32,956 bases of DNA from JALONO01 sp038209965 (GCA_038209965.1 JBBQXF010000053.1:1-32956), one strand, 5' to 3'. Shown: positions 1 through 9,146, numbered from the stretch's first letter. Notes: generated by a model from the letters alone, not told the origin. A program made the numbers and translations.

Positions 1-626
1 TCATTGGCCTGAGCGCTCAGGCCCAAGCCAATGCCAAAGATCCGAAGGCCGAGGCCATATTAAATGCTATGAGCGAGCGGTATAAGAAACTGACGGCTTT
101 CCGGGCCGAGTTTGCTTGCAACATGAAAAGTACGCAAGAAAAACTCGACGAAACTTTCACCGGCAAGATCACGGTCAAAGGCGATAAGTTCCGGCTAAAG
201 CTCCCCGAACAGGAAATTTTTAACAATAAAACCACCGTCTGGACGTACATTGAGGACGATAAAGAAGTAACAATTACCGATAATGACCCCAACAGCGGCG
301 ACATTAATCCGGCCGAAGTTTATAACATGTACAAGAAGGGGTTCAAGTACAATTGGTTTGGCGAAAAAAAGGAAGGCACGGAAATTTTTGATGAAGTGGA
401 TTTGACCCCTGACGACAAGAACGTGAATTATTTCAAAATCCGCTTGTTGATCAACCGCCGCACCCGCGAACTAAAAAGTTGGCAAATATTTGAAAAGAAT
501 GGTCGCCGCTTTTTGTATGCGATCATGAAATTTGAATCCAACGTGGCGGTTACCGATGCCTTCTTCAATTTTGACAAGGCGCAGCATCCCAAAGTTCAGG
601 AAGTTGACTTGCGAGACAAAAAATAG
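1..626 (+). CDS. lolA: LolA-like outer-membrane lipoprotein carrier (5' end cut by window)
   Basis: The reading frame is open from the first full codon at base 3, so the true start lies outside the window. The visible N-terminus ends a signal peptide (…GLSAQAQA) and is followed by a mature part beginning NAKDPKAEAILNAMSERY. The pattern of a helical start, then a 'F.a.F...' strand, 'GKITVKGDKFRLKL', 'WTYIEDDKEVTI' and a late 'FEKNGRRFLYAI' is that of the LolA/LolB half-barrel that ferries lipoproteins across the periplasm. The ATG at 69 is internal and should not be taken as the start. A strong hairpin follows the stop. Assignment to LolA rests on fold-like motifs and size, not on an alignment. 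Confidence 0.82.
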   Translation, partial: IGLSAQAQANAKDPKAEAILNAMSERYKKLTAFRAEFACNMKSTQEKLDETFTGKITVKGDKFRLKLPEQEIFNNKTTVWTYIEDDKEVTITDNDPNSGDINPAEVYNMYKKGFKYNWFGEKKEGTEIFDEVDLTPDDKNVNYFKIRLLINRRTRELKSWQIFEKNGRRFLYAIMKFESNVAVTDAFFNFDKAQHPKVQEVDLRDKK

Positions 627-648
627 AGCCCAGATTTTTACCCAAACA

Positions 649-680
649 AAACGGCATCCCATCACTTTGGGGTGCCGTTT
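649..680 (+). terminator. Intrinsic-terminator-like hairpin after lolA
   Basis: A 12-bp stem (AAACGGCATCCC with GGGGTGCCGTTT, one G-T wobble) closes an 8-base loop. It sits 23 bases after the lolA stop and just ahead of the NRDE gene start at 701. There is only a short T run, so termination may be partial. Confidence 0.7.
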
Positions 681-700
681 GTTGATCCCATCAATGTCCA

Positions 701-1465
701 ATGTGCTTGATTACTTTTGCTTGGGACTATGATCCCGTTTATCAATTGGTTCTGGTGGCCAACCGTGACGAATTTTATGCCCGGCCCACCGAGAATGCCC
801 ATTTCTGGCCGGAACACCCCGAGGTGCTAGCTGGTAAAGACTTGTCGGCCGGGGGCACTTGGCTTGGCCTGAACCGACAAGGACAGTTTGCTGCCCTGAC
901 CAACTACCGTGACCCGGCCCAGTTCGCGCGCGTTGCCCAGTCACGCGGGGAGTTGCCGCTCCACTACCTCACTGGGGCCACCTCCCCGCAATCGTACCTT
1001 GCCCAGCTCCGGCCCCGGGCTGAACAATACAATGGGTTCAATTTATTGGTGGGCAACTCCAATGATCTGTTTTACTACTCCAACTATGAAAATAAAACCC
1101 GCAAGTTGGCCAGTGGTCTGTACGGACTGTCCAATCATTTGCTGGACACCCCTTGGCACAAAGTAAGCACCGCCAAAGTTCGGCTCGGGGCGGCCATTGC
1201 GGCCAGAGAACTAGCCCCTGATGGACTGGCCATGCTGTTGCACGACTCCAATCCCCCACCCTACTCACTGGTGCAACAAACCGGGCTGGCGATGGAACAA
1301 GAGCGGGTGCTTGCTCCATTGTTCATTGCCAGCCCAAACTATGGGACTTGCTGCACTACCGTCATGCTGGTCACTCGGCAAGGTAAAGTGACTTTTTACG
1401 AAAAAACTTACAATCCCTTGCGCCCGGCCACTACCCAAACGTTTACGCTCACTTGGGGAGACTAG
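701..1465 (+). CDS. NRDE family protein (TANGO2-like)
   Basis: The 254-residue protein starts MCLITFAW and carries the name-giving NRDE motif near residue 21 (VANRDEFYARP), followed by AGKDLSAGGTWLGLN and ALTNYRDP. These are hallmarks of the NRDE/TANGO2 family (PF05742), which is related to Ntn-hydrolases; Cys2 would be the nucleophile position if the first Met is removed. Eukaryotic TANGO2 is linked to Golgi organisation, lipid and haem handling; the bacterial role is not settled. Length matches the family, and the ATG directly before Cys fixes the start. Its last 17 bases overlap the 3' end of the convergent M48 protease gene. Confidence 0.9.
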   Translation: MCLITFAWDYDPVYQLVLVANRDEFYARPTENAHFWPEHPEVLAGKDLSAGGTWLGLNRQGQFAALTNYRDPAQFARVAQSRGELPLHYLTGATSPQSYLAQLRPRAEQYNGFNLLVGNSNDLFYYSNYENKTRKLASGLYGLSNHLLDTPWHKVSTAKVRLGAAIAARELAPDGLAMLLHDSNPPPYSLVQQTGLAMEQERVLAPLFIASPNYGTCCTTVMLVTRQGKVTFYEKTYNPLRPATTQTFTLTWGD

Positions 1466-2240
1466 CCTTGAATGCCCGGTAGTTTTTGGCGCTGGCGCTT
1501 TCCTTGGTACTGCACTGCAACTCGCCAGCTTTGTTATTGATGTCTTGTACCCGGCTTTCGGAGGAAGGATGCGTACTGAGGAATTGGGGAACCTGACCAG
1601 CTTTGTTTTCTCGCAGCATTTTGGCAAAAAAGCCCGCCGCTCCGTTGGATTGATAGCGGGTTTTGCACAAGTAAATCACTGAAAAATCGTCAGCGTCGCG
1701 CTCGTGGGCCCGACTGAAGTTGAGGCTCAGCAAACCTTGGGCTATCTGGGCCACCTGCGACTGGCTACGTCGCCCACCCAGCACCAGGCTGGCCAGCGCG
1801 GCTATCCCTTGCCGCTTGACCAAATTATCGGTTACGTGGCGGCGATCGGCATGGGCTATTTCGTGAGCCATTACCCCGGCCAACTGATCCTCGTTATCCA
1901 AATATTTGACAATTCCCGTGTACACATAGATAAATCCGCCCGGAGCACAAAAAGCGTTCAACATACTGTCATTATGGATGATTTTGACTCGCCAAGGAAA
2001 TTCTTTGCGGTATTTTACCTCGCCCGAATTGAGGATCTGATCCGTGATCCGCCGTAAATGCCCATAAGCTACGGCATGTTTTTTTTCGTCAAGTACTTTA
2101 TTCTTTGGGTCAGCCTCTACTTCTTTGCTCACTTTTTCCCCTAGTTTGATTTCATCCTCAATCGAGAAAAATGGGTTGGAAACGGCACTGAACAAAAGCA
2201 CCACCAATGAGAGAAGAGGAAATAGGAACGGATGCTTCAT
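1449..2240 (-). CDS. M48 family metalloprotease, membrane-anchored or secreted
   Basis: A zinc protease of 263 residues. The N-terminus (MKHPFLFPLLSLVVLLFSAV) is a signal peptide or membrane anchor. The zinc-binding HEIAH motif is at residues 126-130, and the third ligand is Glu180 in 'RAHERDADDFSV', as in the M48 (Ste24/BepA/LoiP-like) family. 'NDSMLNAFCAPGGFIYVYTGI' (split by eye around residues 91-110) is the usual M48 strand before the active site. Such proteins cut misfolded outer-membrane proteins in the periplasm. The gene is convergent with the NRDE gene, with a 17-base overlap of the two ends. No downstream partner is visible, so it is probably monocistronic. Confidence 0.92.
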   Translation of the reverse strand: MKHPFLFPLLSLVVLLFSAVSNPFFSIEDEIKLGEKVSKEVEADPKNKVLDEKKHAVAYGHLRRITDQILNSGEVKYRKEFPWRVKIIHNDSMLNAFCAPGGFIYVYTGIVKYLDNEDQLAGVMAHEIAHADRRHVTDNLVKRQGIAALASLVLGGRRSQSQVAQIAQGLLSLNFSRAHERDADDFSVIYLCKTRYQSNGAAGFFAKMLRENKAGQVPQFLSTHPSSESRVQDINNKAGELQCSTKESASAKNYRAFKASLPK

Positions 2241-2548
2241 GACAATATCGTTTGTTGGTTAAAGATAGGCTTTCCCCGAATGGGTTGCCCGATTTCTGAA
2301 ATATAAACTTCCAAGATTTTTTTAGTTGACTTTGTTTTTATAAATATCTAATTATATTTATTTCCCGGCCTGAGCAATAAATATATTTTAATATTGATTT
2401 GCTAACTTCGGAACCGACTAAACTGCTAGCATTAGCCTCACTCAACCAGCACTATAGCAACTACCCTGTTTGTTTTAAGTTTTCACCAGCCAATCGCTTT
2501 TTTAAATAAACTGGACAACTTATTTTTTATATTAACATTATTTTTTCT
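2241..2548. other. AT-rich gap between M48 protease and SnoaL remnant
   Basis: No convincing gene. The left edge carries the upstream region of the M48 gene: on the minus strand a TATCTTTA at 2267-2260 resembles the Bacteroidota -7 element TAnnTTTG with one mismatch, but I see no TTG at the right distance. The rest (about 2300-2548) is A/T-rich with T runs and presumably once held the promoter of the decayed SnoaL-like gene. Confidence 0.5.
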
Positions 2549-2798
2549 ATAGCAATTCAAGAAGTCGCCGATCAGCTAGTCGAACTCTGCCCTACTGGCC
2601 AAAAATGCCCAATTTCAAGAAATGTTGGAAGCCTACCACGGGGGCACAGTCTCGGATCCACTGGTGGCGGACAATTTTTTCACTGTTGCTATGACGATGG
2701 ATGCCACTTTCAAGGGGATGGGCCGTCGTTTGGACAGTGAAATTTGCCTTTATGAGGTACAAGATGGGAAAATAGTTAAAGAGCCGTTTTTCTTCTAA
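2549..2798 (+). pseudogene. Decayed SnoaL-like (NTF2-fold) gene with lost start and internal deletion
   Basis: Frame 2 from 2549 reads I-A-I-Q-E-V-A-D-Q-L-V-E-L-C, the usual N-terminus of a small SnoaL-like protein widespread in Bacteroidota, but with ATA (2549-2551) where ATG is expected. Near 2590-2600 the similarity jumps to frame 3, which reads AKNAQFQEMLEAYHGGTVSD, then PLVADNFFTVAMTMDATFKG and MGRRLDSEICLYEVQDGKIV-KEPFFF, ending at TAA 2796-2798. This is the family's C-terminal half. The middle (about 40 codons including the 'LYa.d.vs.Ep' strand) is missing. The gene therefore has a start mutation, a deletion and a frame change. Recognition of the family is from memory of its motifs. 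Confidence 0.75.
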
Positions 2799-2835
2799 AA
2801 AAAACCGCAGTGGCCAGCTAACAACTGACCACTGC
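2797..2835 (-). terminator. Rho-independent terminator of leuS
   Basis: On the minus strand the arms 2835-2825 and 2817-2807 form an 11-bp stem with one mismatch around a 7-base loop, followed after two G by eight T (complement of A 2797-2804). It lies 30 bases after the leuS stop. The A run also contains the stop codon of the SnoaL remnant on the other strand. Confidence 0.85.
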
Positions 2836-2864
2836 CATTCTGCAAAAGATTTTACCATCACTGC

Positions 2865-5651
2865 CTAAATCACCACGTTGACCATCCGCTTCGGCACAAT
2901 AATCACCTTTTTGGCAGGTTTGCCTTCCATGTATTTCTGGACGGCAGGCGAGGTCAGCACTTGCTTTTCAATTTCTTGCACTGGCAAATCGGCCGCGAAA
3001 TCCATCTTGGTGCGCACCTTGCCATTGATTGAGATAGGGTACTCAAATGAATCCTCTACCAAATGAACTGGGTTCCATTGCGGGAAAATGGCCTGGGTGA
3101 TGCTGGTGGCATGGCCCAATTGCTCCCAAAGTTCCTCGGTGATGTGTGGCGCGTAAGGGGAAACCATGACCAATAAATCGGCCAAGATGGCCCGTTTGTT
3201 GCATTTTAGGCTGCTCAGTTCATTGACACAAACCATAAATGCACTCACCGAGGTATTGAACGAAAGATGCTCCACATCTTCCTCGGCTTTTTTCAAAGCT
3301 TTGTGCAATGCCTTCCATTCTTCTTTGTTGGGATCAGCCTCTTTTACCTGCCAATTGCCCTTCTCGTCATAAAACAGCCGCCACATTTTTTTCAAAAACC
3401 GATAAACACCCTCAATACCGTGGGTGCTCCAAGGCTTATCGGCTTCAATTGGGCCAAGGAACATTTCGTACAAGCGCAACGTATCGGCCCCGTATTCATC
3501 GCAAACTTCGTCGGGATTGACTACATTGTGCTTAGACTTGGACATTTTTTCCACCCCGTCGCCACAAATATATTGGCCGTTTTCCAACACAAATTCAGCA
3601 TCAATAAATTCTGGGCGAAATTTTTTATATTCTTCAATGTCGAGCACATCCAGCTGAACCAAGCTAATGGGTGCGGACAGTTCGGCAACCTCGCCGAATT
3701 GGCCCCGCAAGCCCTTGGAAATGAACTTGTTCTCGGTTTTCAACTTATACACAAAACTAGAACGGCCCTGGATCTTCCCTTGGTTCAACAATTTTTTGTA
3801 AGGTTCGGGGAAGCCGACCAATCCCTTGTCGTACAGGAACTTGTGCCAAAAACGGGAATACATCAAGTGACCCACGGCGTGCTCGGTTCCACCCACGTAC
3901 AGATCGACTTCGCGCCAATAGTCCATGGCCGCGCGGTCGGCAAAAACTTGGTCGTTGCGGGCATCCATGTAGCGCAAGAAGTACCAACTCGAACCCGCCC
4001 AACCGGGCATTGTGCTCAGTTCATACTCATATTGGCCTTGGTATTTCCAGTTTACGGCCCGGCCCAACGGCGGTTCACCCGTTGGGGTGGGCTTGAACTC
4101 ATCAATTTCAGGCAAGATCAAGGGCAGTTCATCGACTTGGATCAAGTGGGGGATCCCCTCCTTGAAATAGACGGGAACTGGCTCCCCCCAATAACGCTGG
4201 CGGCTAAATACGGCATCGCGCATCCGGTAGTTGATCCTAGCCTTTCCCACCCCCAGCGCAACTGCTTTTTGGGTGGCCAATTGAATGGCATCCGCAGTTT
4301 CCAGCCCATTGAGAAAACCAGAATTGATCATTTTACCCTTTTTCTTTTCCGTTGGATCGGCCATGTTTTCGGTGCCTTCAATCACGCAGACGATTGGCAA
4401 TTGATAATGTTTGGCAAAACGAAAATCGCGATCGTCCGAGCTGGGCACGGCCATCACCACGCCCGTGCCATAACCAGCCAGCACATAATCGGCCGCCCAG
4501 AGCTGGATTTTTTCGCCCGACAACGGGTTGATCACATACGTTCCCGTGAACACACCCGACACTGTTTTGACATCGGCCATGCGGTCGCGCTCGGAGCGGT
4601 TCTTGGCTTTCAGCACATACTCTGCCACCGCAGCCTGCTGGTCGGGCGAAGTAAGCCGGGGAATCCACTCGTGCTCCGGGGCAATGCTGACGAACGTTGC
4701 CCCGAAAGTGGTATCAATCCGGGTGGTGAACACCGTGAGGCTCAGATCTTGGCCAACGACTTTAAAATCCAATTCGGCCCCCATCGATTTGCCAATCCAA
4801 TTTCGCTGCATTTCTTTGAGCGATTCGGTAAAGCCGACGGTTTCCAAGTCTTGCAAGAGCCGCTCGGAATAGGCCGTGATCCGCATCATCCACTGCTGCA
4901 TGAGCTTGCGTTCCACTGGGTAACCTCCACGCTCGCTCCGCCCATCTTTTACCTCATCATTGGCCAATACGGTTCCCAAGGCTGGGCACCAGTTGACCAC
5001 TTCCTCCGACAAGAAAGTTAACCGGTATTTGAGCAGAATTTCGGCCTTGGTGCGTTCGCTGAAAGCTAGCCACCGGGCGGCATCAAAGTGGGGCACATCT
5101 TCGTGGCAGGCAGCCCGGACGTTCACATTGCCCGACTGCTCAAAAAGTTCGACCAATTCGACAATGTCCCTGGCTTTGCCCAACCCATTGTTGGCCGAGT
5201 GGCCGAGGTCATACCAAGCATTGAACAACTGCATAAAGATCCACTGCGTCCATTTGTAGTAATCGGGGGCGGAAGTTTGCACTTCGCGATCCCAATCGTA
5301 GCTGAACCCGATCCGGTTGAGTTGGCGCTTGAAAGTAGCAATATTTTTGGCAGTGGTCAGCGCCGGGTGCTGACCTGTCTCGATGGCATATTGCTCGGCG
5401 GGCAGCCCAAAAGAGTCGAAGCCCATCGGGTGCAGCACATTGAAACCCTTGAGGCGCTTGAACCGGGCCACAATATCGGAGGCAATATAGCCCAACGGGT
5501 GACCCACGTGCAGCCCCGCCCCGGAAGGGTAGGGAAACATGTCCAGCACGTAATATTTGGGCTTGGTGGTATTGTTGTAAGTTTTATAGACTTGGCGATC
5601 AGCCCAGCGGCCTTGCCATTTTCGTTCTATTTCGGCGGGGTTATATTCCAT
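2865..5651 (-). CDS. leuS: Leucine--tRNA ligase
   Basis: Charges tRNA-Leu with leucine in the cytoplasm. A class I synthetase of 928 residues from the chosen ATG. The ATP-binding HIGH motif is HVGH (about residues 48-51, in PSGAGLHVGHP) and KMSKS is at 702-706. The CP1 editing domain is visible between them (for example 'MAVPSSDDRDFRF'). Extra segments after the 'SYDWDREV' region (about residues 160-205) and before KMSKS match those known in Bacteroidota LeuRS, so they are not disruptions. An in-frame TTG lies eight codons upstream at 5675, but ATG 5651 gives the usual MEYNPAEIERKWQ start and leaves about 34 bases after the predicted transcription start. Divergent from the secreted protein at 5770. 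Confidence 0.97.
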   Translation of the reverse strand: MEYNPAEIERKWQGRWADRQVYKTYNNTTKPKYYVLDMFPYPSGAGLHVGHPLGYIASDIVARFKRLKGFNVLHPMGFDSFGLPAEQYAIETGQHPALTTAKNIATFKRQLNRIGFSYDWDREVQTSAPDYYKWTQWIFMQLFNAWYDLGHSANNGLGKARDIVELVELFEQSGNVNVRAACHEDVPHFDAARWLAFSERTKAEILLKYRLTFLSEEVVNWCPALGTVLANDEVKDGRSERGGYPVERKLMQQWMMRITAYSERLLQDLETVGFTESLKEMQRNWIGKSMGAELDFKVVGQDLSLTVFTTRIDTTFGATFVSIAPEHEWIPRLTSPDQQAAVAEYVLKAKNRSERDRMADVKTVSGVFTGTYVINPLSGEKIQLWAADYVLAGYGTGVVMAVPSSDDRDFRFAKHYQLPIVCVIEGTENMADPTEKKKGKMINSGFLNGLETADAIQLATQKAVALGVGKARINYRMRDAVFSRQRYWGEPVPVYFKEGIPHLIQVDELPLILPEIDEFKPTPTGEPPLGRAVNWKYQGQYEYELSTMPGWAGSSWYFLRYMDARNDQVFADRAAMDYWREVDLYVGGTEHAVGHLMYSRFWHKFLYDKGLVGFPEPYKKLLNQGKIQGRSSFVYKLKTENKFISKGLRGQFGEVAELSAPISLVQLDVLDIEEYKKFRPEFIDAEFVLENGQYICGDGVEKMSKSKHNVVNPDEVCDEYGADTLRLYEMFLGPIEADKPWSTHGIEGVYRFLKKMWRLFYDEKGNWQVKEADPNKEEWKALHKALKKAEEDVEHLSFNTSVSAFMVCVNELSSLKCNKRAILADLLVMVSPYAPHITEELWEQLGHATSITQAIFPQWNPVHLVEDSFEYPISINGKVRTKMDFAADLPVQEIEKQVLTSPAVQKYMEGKPAKKVIIVPKRMVNVVI

Positions 5652-5691
5652 TGTTGAGTAATCTTGTTGGGCCAATCGGATGGCGCGGGAG

Positions 5692-5699
5692 CAAAATTA
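5692..5699 (-). promoter_or_regulatory. -7 element of the leuS promoter
   Basis: On the minus strand TAATTTTG matches the Bacteroidota -7 consensus TAnnTTTG exactly. Transcription would start near 5685, about 34 bases before ATG 5651. I found no TTG at 17-20 bases upstream, so the -33 part is weak. Confidence 0.5.
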
Positions 5700-5769
5700 G
5701 GCCATCCTTGCCAAAATCGAAAGGTTTGTCCAAATTGCGGGCCATCAATCAACCACCACCACCACTCAA

Positions 5770-6306
5770 ATGCTGAAAAAACTAGTATTGCTTGGGCTAT
5801 TTTTGGGGCTCGCTCCCACCTTGGCCAGTGCCCAAAGCGGCCCTTTCCCGGCCGAATGGCTAGGAAATTGGCGGGGCAAGTTGGAAATCCACAAATCCCA
5901 AGGTGCAGGATCCCAATATCCAATGCAACTGAAAATCAGTCAGTTGGACTCAATCAAATACCGCTTCGCCCTGATTTATGGCCAAGGCGATAAAATAGAT
6001 GAACGTCCCTATGAACTGCTGGTAATCGATGCGGCCAAAGGACATTACCGGGTGGACGAAAAAAACAGCATCTTGATCGATGCCTACTTATTTGGCTCCC
6101 GCCTTATCACTTGGTTCTCCGTCGGGCCGAATGTGCTTACGGTGAGCTATGAAAAAATCGGGGAAACCATTGTTTTTGAAGTGACTTCTTCGGGCGATAA
6201 GGCCAACTTGGTCAGTGGCGGCCAGCGGCACCAAGCGCAGGACATCCCGACCGTGAACAGCTTTTTGGTGAACGGGTTTCAGCGGGCGGTGCTGCGGCGA
6301 GAATAG
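5770..6306 (+). CDS. Secreted protein of unknown function
   Basis: A 178-residue protein with a clear signal peptide (MLKKLVLLGLFLGLAPTLASA, about 21 residues, cut before QSGPF). The mature part opens with 'FPAEWLGNWRGKLEI', a GxWxGxL-like start, and is rich in alternating beta-strand patterns with no cysteine. This would fit a small lipocalin-like or beta-sandwich periplasmic protein, but I do not recognise a named family. It is divergent from leuS, with 118 bases between the two starts, and is followed by more than 300 bases without a gene, so it is probably transcribed alone. Confidence 0.8.
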   Translation: MLKKLVLLGLFLGLAPTLASAQSGPFPAEWLGNWRGKLEIHKSQGAGSQYPMQLKISQLDSIKYRFALIYGQGDKIDERPYELLVIDAAKGHYRVDEKNSILIDAYLFGSRLITWFSVGPNVLTVSYEKIGETIVFEVTSSGDKANLVSGGQRHQAQDIPTVNSFLVNGFQRAVLRRE

Positions 6307-6629
6307 GCGAAAATGTTCCCTGTGCTGGTAATTTTTCTTACCTTTTACTTCCGGTATGAACTTCAACGCCTAAAATCCGATTATGACCGGCCGTGGTGTC
6401 TATTCCTTCCCACACCTCATCCTTTTGGGCACACAGGTACATAGGCAAGAGGCAACGACGCGACTAGGACAAGTCCAGCAGTACCCAGTCTCAACCCAAT
6501 AACGGGCAAAAATCCCAGCTAGGCCAGCCCGACTTTTGCCGGGGCTTGGTGGCGGGCTGCAAAATCTTGCTTACTTTTGCCCGGCGAGCAGCGGTGCGCT
6601 CCATGGCCATTATCCCAATCCGCCCGATC
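6307..6629. other. Gap before the YfhO gene with hairpin and promoter
   Basis: No supported gene. A 7-bp inverted repeat (GGCAAAA 6505-6511 with TTTTGCC 6534-6540) could end the upstream transcript but lacks a T run. A -7 promoter element follows at 6572. A 39-codon open frame at 6383-6502 has no family signal. Confidence 0.5.
6572..6579 (+). promoter_or_regulatory. -7 element of the YfhO gene promoter
   Basis: TACTTTTG matches TAnnTTTG exactly. The nearest upstream TTG (6546-6548) is 23 bases away, longer than usual. A start near 6587 would place both ATG 6603 and ATG 6630 inside the transcript and exclude the TTG at 6546 as a start codon. Confidence 0.45.
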
Positions 6630-9146
6630 ATGAACAAATTCAATTTTCAGTTTTTTTTGCCCTATTTCCTGTGCATTGCCCTATTCTACGCACTCACCAT
6701 CGTCTATTTCCAGCCCGAAATTTTTGAGGGCAAGTCATTGGCCCAATCCGATATTTTGCAGTACCAAGGCGGCGCCCAAGAGACGCTGGAGTACAACCGC
6801 ACCCACGACGAGCCGACGCTGTGGACCAGCAGTATGTTTGGTGGAATGCCAGTTTACTTGCTGCAAGCCAGCTATCCCGATGGGCCCATTGCCCTGATCG
6901 ACCGGGTGTTCAAGGGCCTTTTTTTTGCTGGCAAGAGTGCGCACCTGCCTTTCCTGACCATGCTTTGCAGTTTTGTGGCACTGCTCTGTTTTGGGGTGCG
7001 GCCCTATGTGGCGGCCATTGGGAGCGCGGCCTTTGCCTTGGGCACTTACAACCTGATCCTGATCGAGGTGGGCCACCTGACCAAAGCTTGGGCCTTGGCC
7101 TATGCCCCGCTGGTATTGGCCGGGATGCACTTGGCCTTTCGGGGGCGCATCCTCGGCGGCTTCGCGCTCACTGCGCTGGCCATGGCCCTTGAGCTACGGG
7201 CCAACCACCTACAAATCACCTTTTATTTGGCCATCATCTGTTTGTTTTTTGGGCTGAGCGAACTGGTTTTTGCGTTCAAAGAACAACGCCTCCCAGCCTT
7301 TGCCAAAGCAGCGGGCGTGCTCCTCTTGGCCGTGGTGCTGGGCGTGGGGGTCAATGCAGGCCGCCTGATGGTGGCGCAAGAATACAGCCAATATACCCAG
7401 CGAGGCAGGGCCGAACTCTCGCCCCTGCCCGGACAAGAATCGGCCACTGCCAGTGAGGGCCTCACCAAAGAATACGCTTATAATTGGAGTGAAGGCATTG
7501 GGGAGAGCTTCACCCTGCTGCTGCCCAACTTTTATGGCGGATCCAACAACGAAAAAATCAGCGAAAAAAGTGCCCTTTACGGAATGTTGGGCCAAGAGCA
7601 AGTGCAGTTCATGTACTGGGGCGACCAGCCCTCCACGGCCGGCCCCTTGTACGCGGGTGCGGTGGTGTGCTTCCTGTTTGTGCTGGGCCTATTGACGGCC
7701 GCGCCACAACAACGCTGGTGGCTGGTGGCGGGGGCTGTCACCATGCTGATGCTGGCCTGGGGCAAAAACTTCGCTGCCTTCAACTATTTTCTGTTTGACT
7801 ATTTGCCCGCGTTCAACAAGTTCCGGGCGGTATCCATGGCCATGAGCCTGACCGTATTGCTGATGGTCTTGGGCGGAACCATGGCCCTGGACAAACTCAT
7901 CGATGCCAAACTGGATCAGGCCCTGCTCCGCAAATTGCTGATCGCTTTTGGGGCCACGGGCGGTTTGTGTCTGGTCTTGTGGTTGTTTGCGGGCATGTTC
8001 AGCTTCAATGCCGGGGCCAACGACTTGGACATCCAACAGTATTTTGTCCAACAAATGCAGCAACAGCGGGTGGGCCAAGAACAGGCCAGCCAGCAGAGCC
8101 AAGCCATTATGGAGGCCATCCGGCTGGAGCGCAAGGCCATGTTCCGATCCGATGCCCTCCGCTCTTTTGCCCTGATCGCGGTCGCACTGGCAGCCCTTTA
8201 CTTCTACTTGCAACGAAAAATCTCGGCCTTGATAGCCATCGGCCTCGTGGGAGCGGTTACCGTGCTGGATGTCTGGGGTGTGGGCAAGCGCTATCTCAAT
8301 GCCGACAGTTTTCGGGAAAATGTGCGCGAAGCCAATTTCACCGCTTCACCAACCGATACCTTTATTTTACAGGATCCAGACCCCAGTTACCGGGTCTTGA
8401 ACCTTACCACCAGTTCATTCCAAGATGCTGCCACTTCTTATTTCCACAAATCGATCGGGGGCTATTTTTCGGCCAAAGTCCGGCGATACCAAGACCTGAT
8501 CGACCGGAAATTCCAAAACGAGATCGGCGCTATCATCACGCCGCTCCAAAAAGGTGGGCCCCCCAATTTTGCCCAAACACCGGTGCTCAACATGTTCAAC
8601 ACCCGGTATTTCATTTTGGATCCCAATGGCGGGGAACGGGGAGCCCTCAAAAACCCGAACGCGCTGGGCAATGCGTGGTTTGTGGCCGGGCTGAAAACGG
8701 TGAACAGCGCCGACGAAGAAATGGCGGCCCTTGGCACTTTCCGGCCCGATAGTTTGGCCGTGGTGGATATCAGTAAGTTCAAGGTGGGCACTGTCCAGTT
8801 TGCCCGCGAAGGCTCGGCGATCAAGCTCACTGCGTACAGCCCCAACAAACTGGTGTATGAGGCCACGGCCGCCGCCACTGGTTTTGTGGTATTTTCGGAG
8901 GTGTATTATGCTGACGGCTGGAAAGCCGCCATCGATGGACAGCCAGCCCCGTACCTGCGCGTGAACTATGCCTTGCGCGGCATGGAAGTGCCCAAGGGCA
9001 AACATACCATCGAGTTTGTGTTTGACCCCGAAAGCTACCGGACGGGCAGCTTGATCACCCAAATCAGCGCCTATTTGGTGACCTTGGCCGTAGTCGGGGC
9101 GTTGGCCATGCTCTTTGTCCGGTTGGGAAAAGAGCGGCAAGGGTAG
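6630..9146 (+). CDS. YfhO family polytopic membrane protein
   Basis: About 838 residues with a dozen or so hydrophobic segments, starting MNKFNFQFFLPYFLCIALFY. The loop after the first segment contains 'GKSLAQSDILQYQGGAQE', whose acidic residue sits where GT-C glycosyltransferases of the YfhO family (PF09586) have theirs. A large extracytoplasmic part follows the last block of membrane helices, before one more C-terminal helix near 'LITQISAYLVTLAVVGALAM'. In Bacillus, YfhO decorates lipoteichoic acid; in Bacteroidota a role in glycan or lipid modification of the envelope is only inferred. ATG 6603 (nine codons upstream) is an alternative start. A perfect 12-bp terminator follows. Confidence 0.9.
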   Translation: MNKFNFQFFLPYFLCIALFYALTIVYFQPEIFEGKSLAQSDILQYQGGAQETLEYNRTHDEPTLWTSSMFGGMPVYLLQASYPDGPIALIDRVFKGLFFAGKSAHLPFLTMLCSFVALLCFGVRPYVAAIGSAAFALGTYNLILIEVGHLTKAWALAYAPLVLAGMHLAFRGRILGGFALTALAMALELRANHLQITFYLAIICLFFGLSELVFAFKEQRLPAFAKAAGVLLLAVVLGVGVNAGRLMVAQEYSQYTQRGRAELSPLPGQESATASEGLTKEYAYNWSEGIGESFTLLLPNFYGGSNNEKISEKSALYGMLGQEQVQFMYWGDQPSTAGPLYAGAVVCFLFVLGLLTAAPQQRWWLVAGAVTMLMLAWGKNFAAFNYFLFDYLPAFNKFRAVSMAMSLTVLLMVLGGTMALDKLIDAKLDQALLRKLLIAFGATGGLCLVLWLFAGMFSFNAGANDLDIQQYFVQQMQQQRVGQEQASQQSQAIMEAIRLERKAMFRSDALRSFALIAVALAALYFYLQRKISALIAIGLVGAVTVLDVWGVGKRYLNADSFRENVREANFTASPTDTFILQDPDPSYRVLNLTTSSFQDAATSYFHKSIGGYFSAKVRRYQDLIDRKFQNEIGAIITPLQKGGPPNFAQTPVLNMFNTRYFILDPNGGERGALKNPNALGNAWFVAGLKTVNSADEEMAALGTFRPDSLAVVDISKFKVGTVQFAREGSAIKLTAYSPNKLVYEATAAATGFVVFSEVYYADGWKAAIDGQPAPYLRVNYALRGMEVPKGKHTIEFVFDPESYRTGSLITQISAYLVTLAVVGALAMLFVRLGKERQG

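Noticed and set aside
2592..2861. 89-codon open frame on the minus strand downstream of leuS
   Set aside because: It is antisense to the SnoaL remnant and runs through the leuS terminator; no family signal.
3267..5021. Long open frame of 584 codons on the plus strand
   Set aside because: It lies wholly antisense to leuS, whose motifs and length are complete; the protein has no family signal and follows from the codon use of leuS.
5123..5300. Inserted segments in LeuRS that could suggest an intein or fusion
   Set aside because: The same insertions are known in Bacteroidota LeuRS, and the flanking catalytic motifs are continuous.
6383..6502. Possible 39-residue small gene before the YfhO gene
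   Set aside because: No conserved motif, no clear ribosome-binding context; kept only as part of the gap description.
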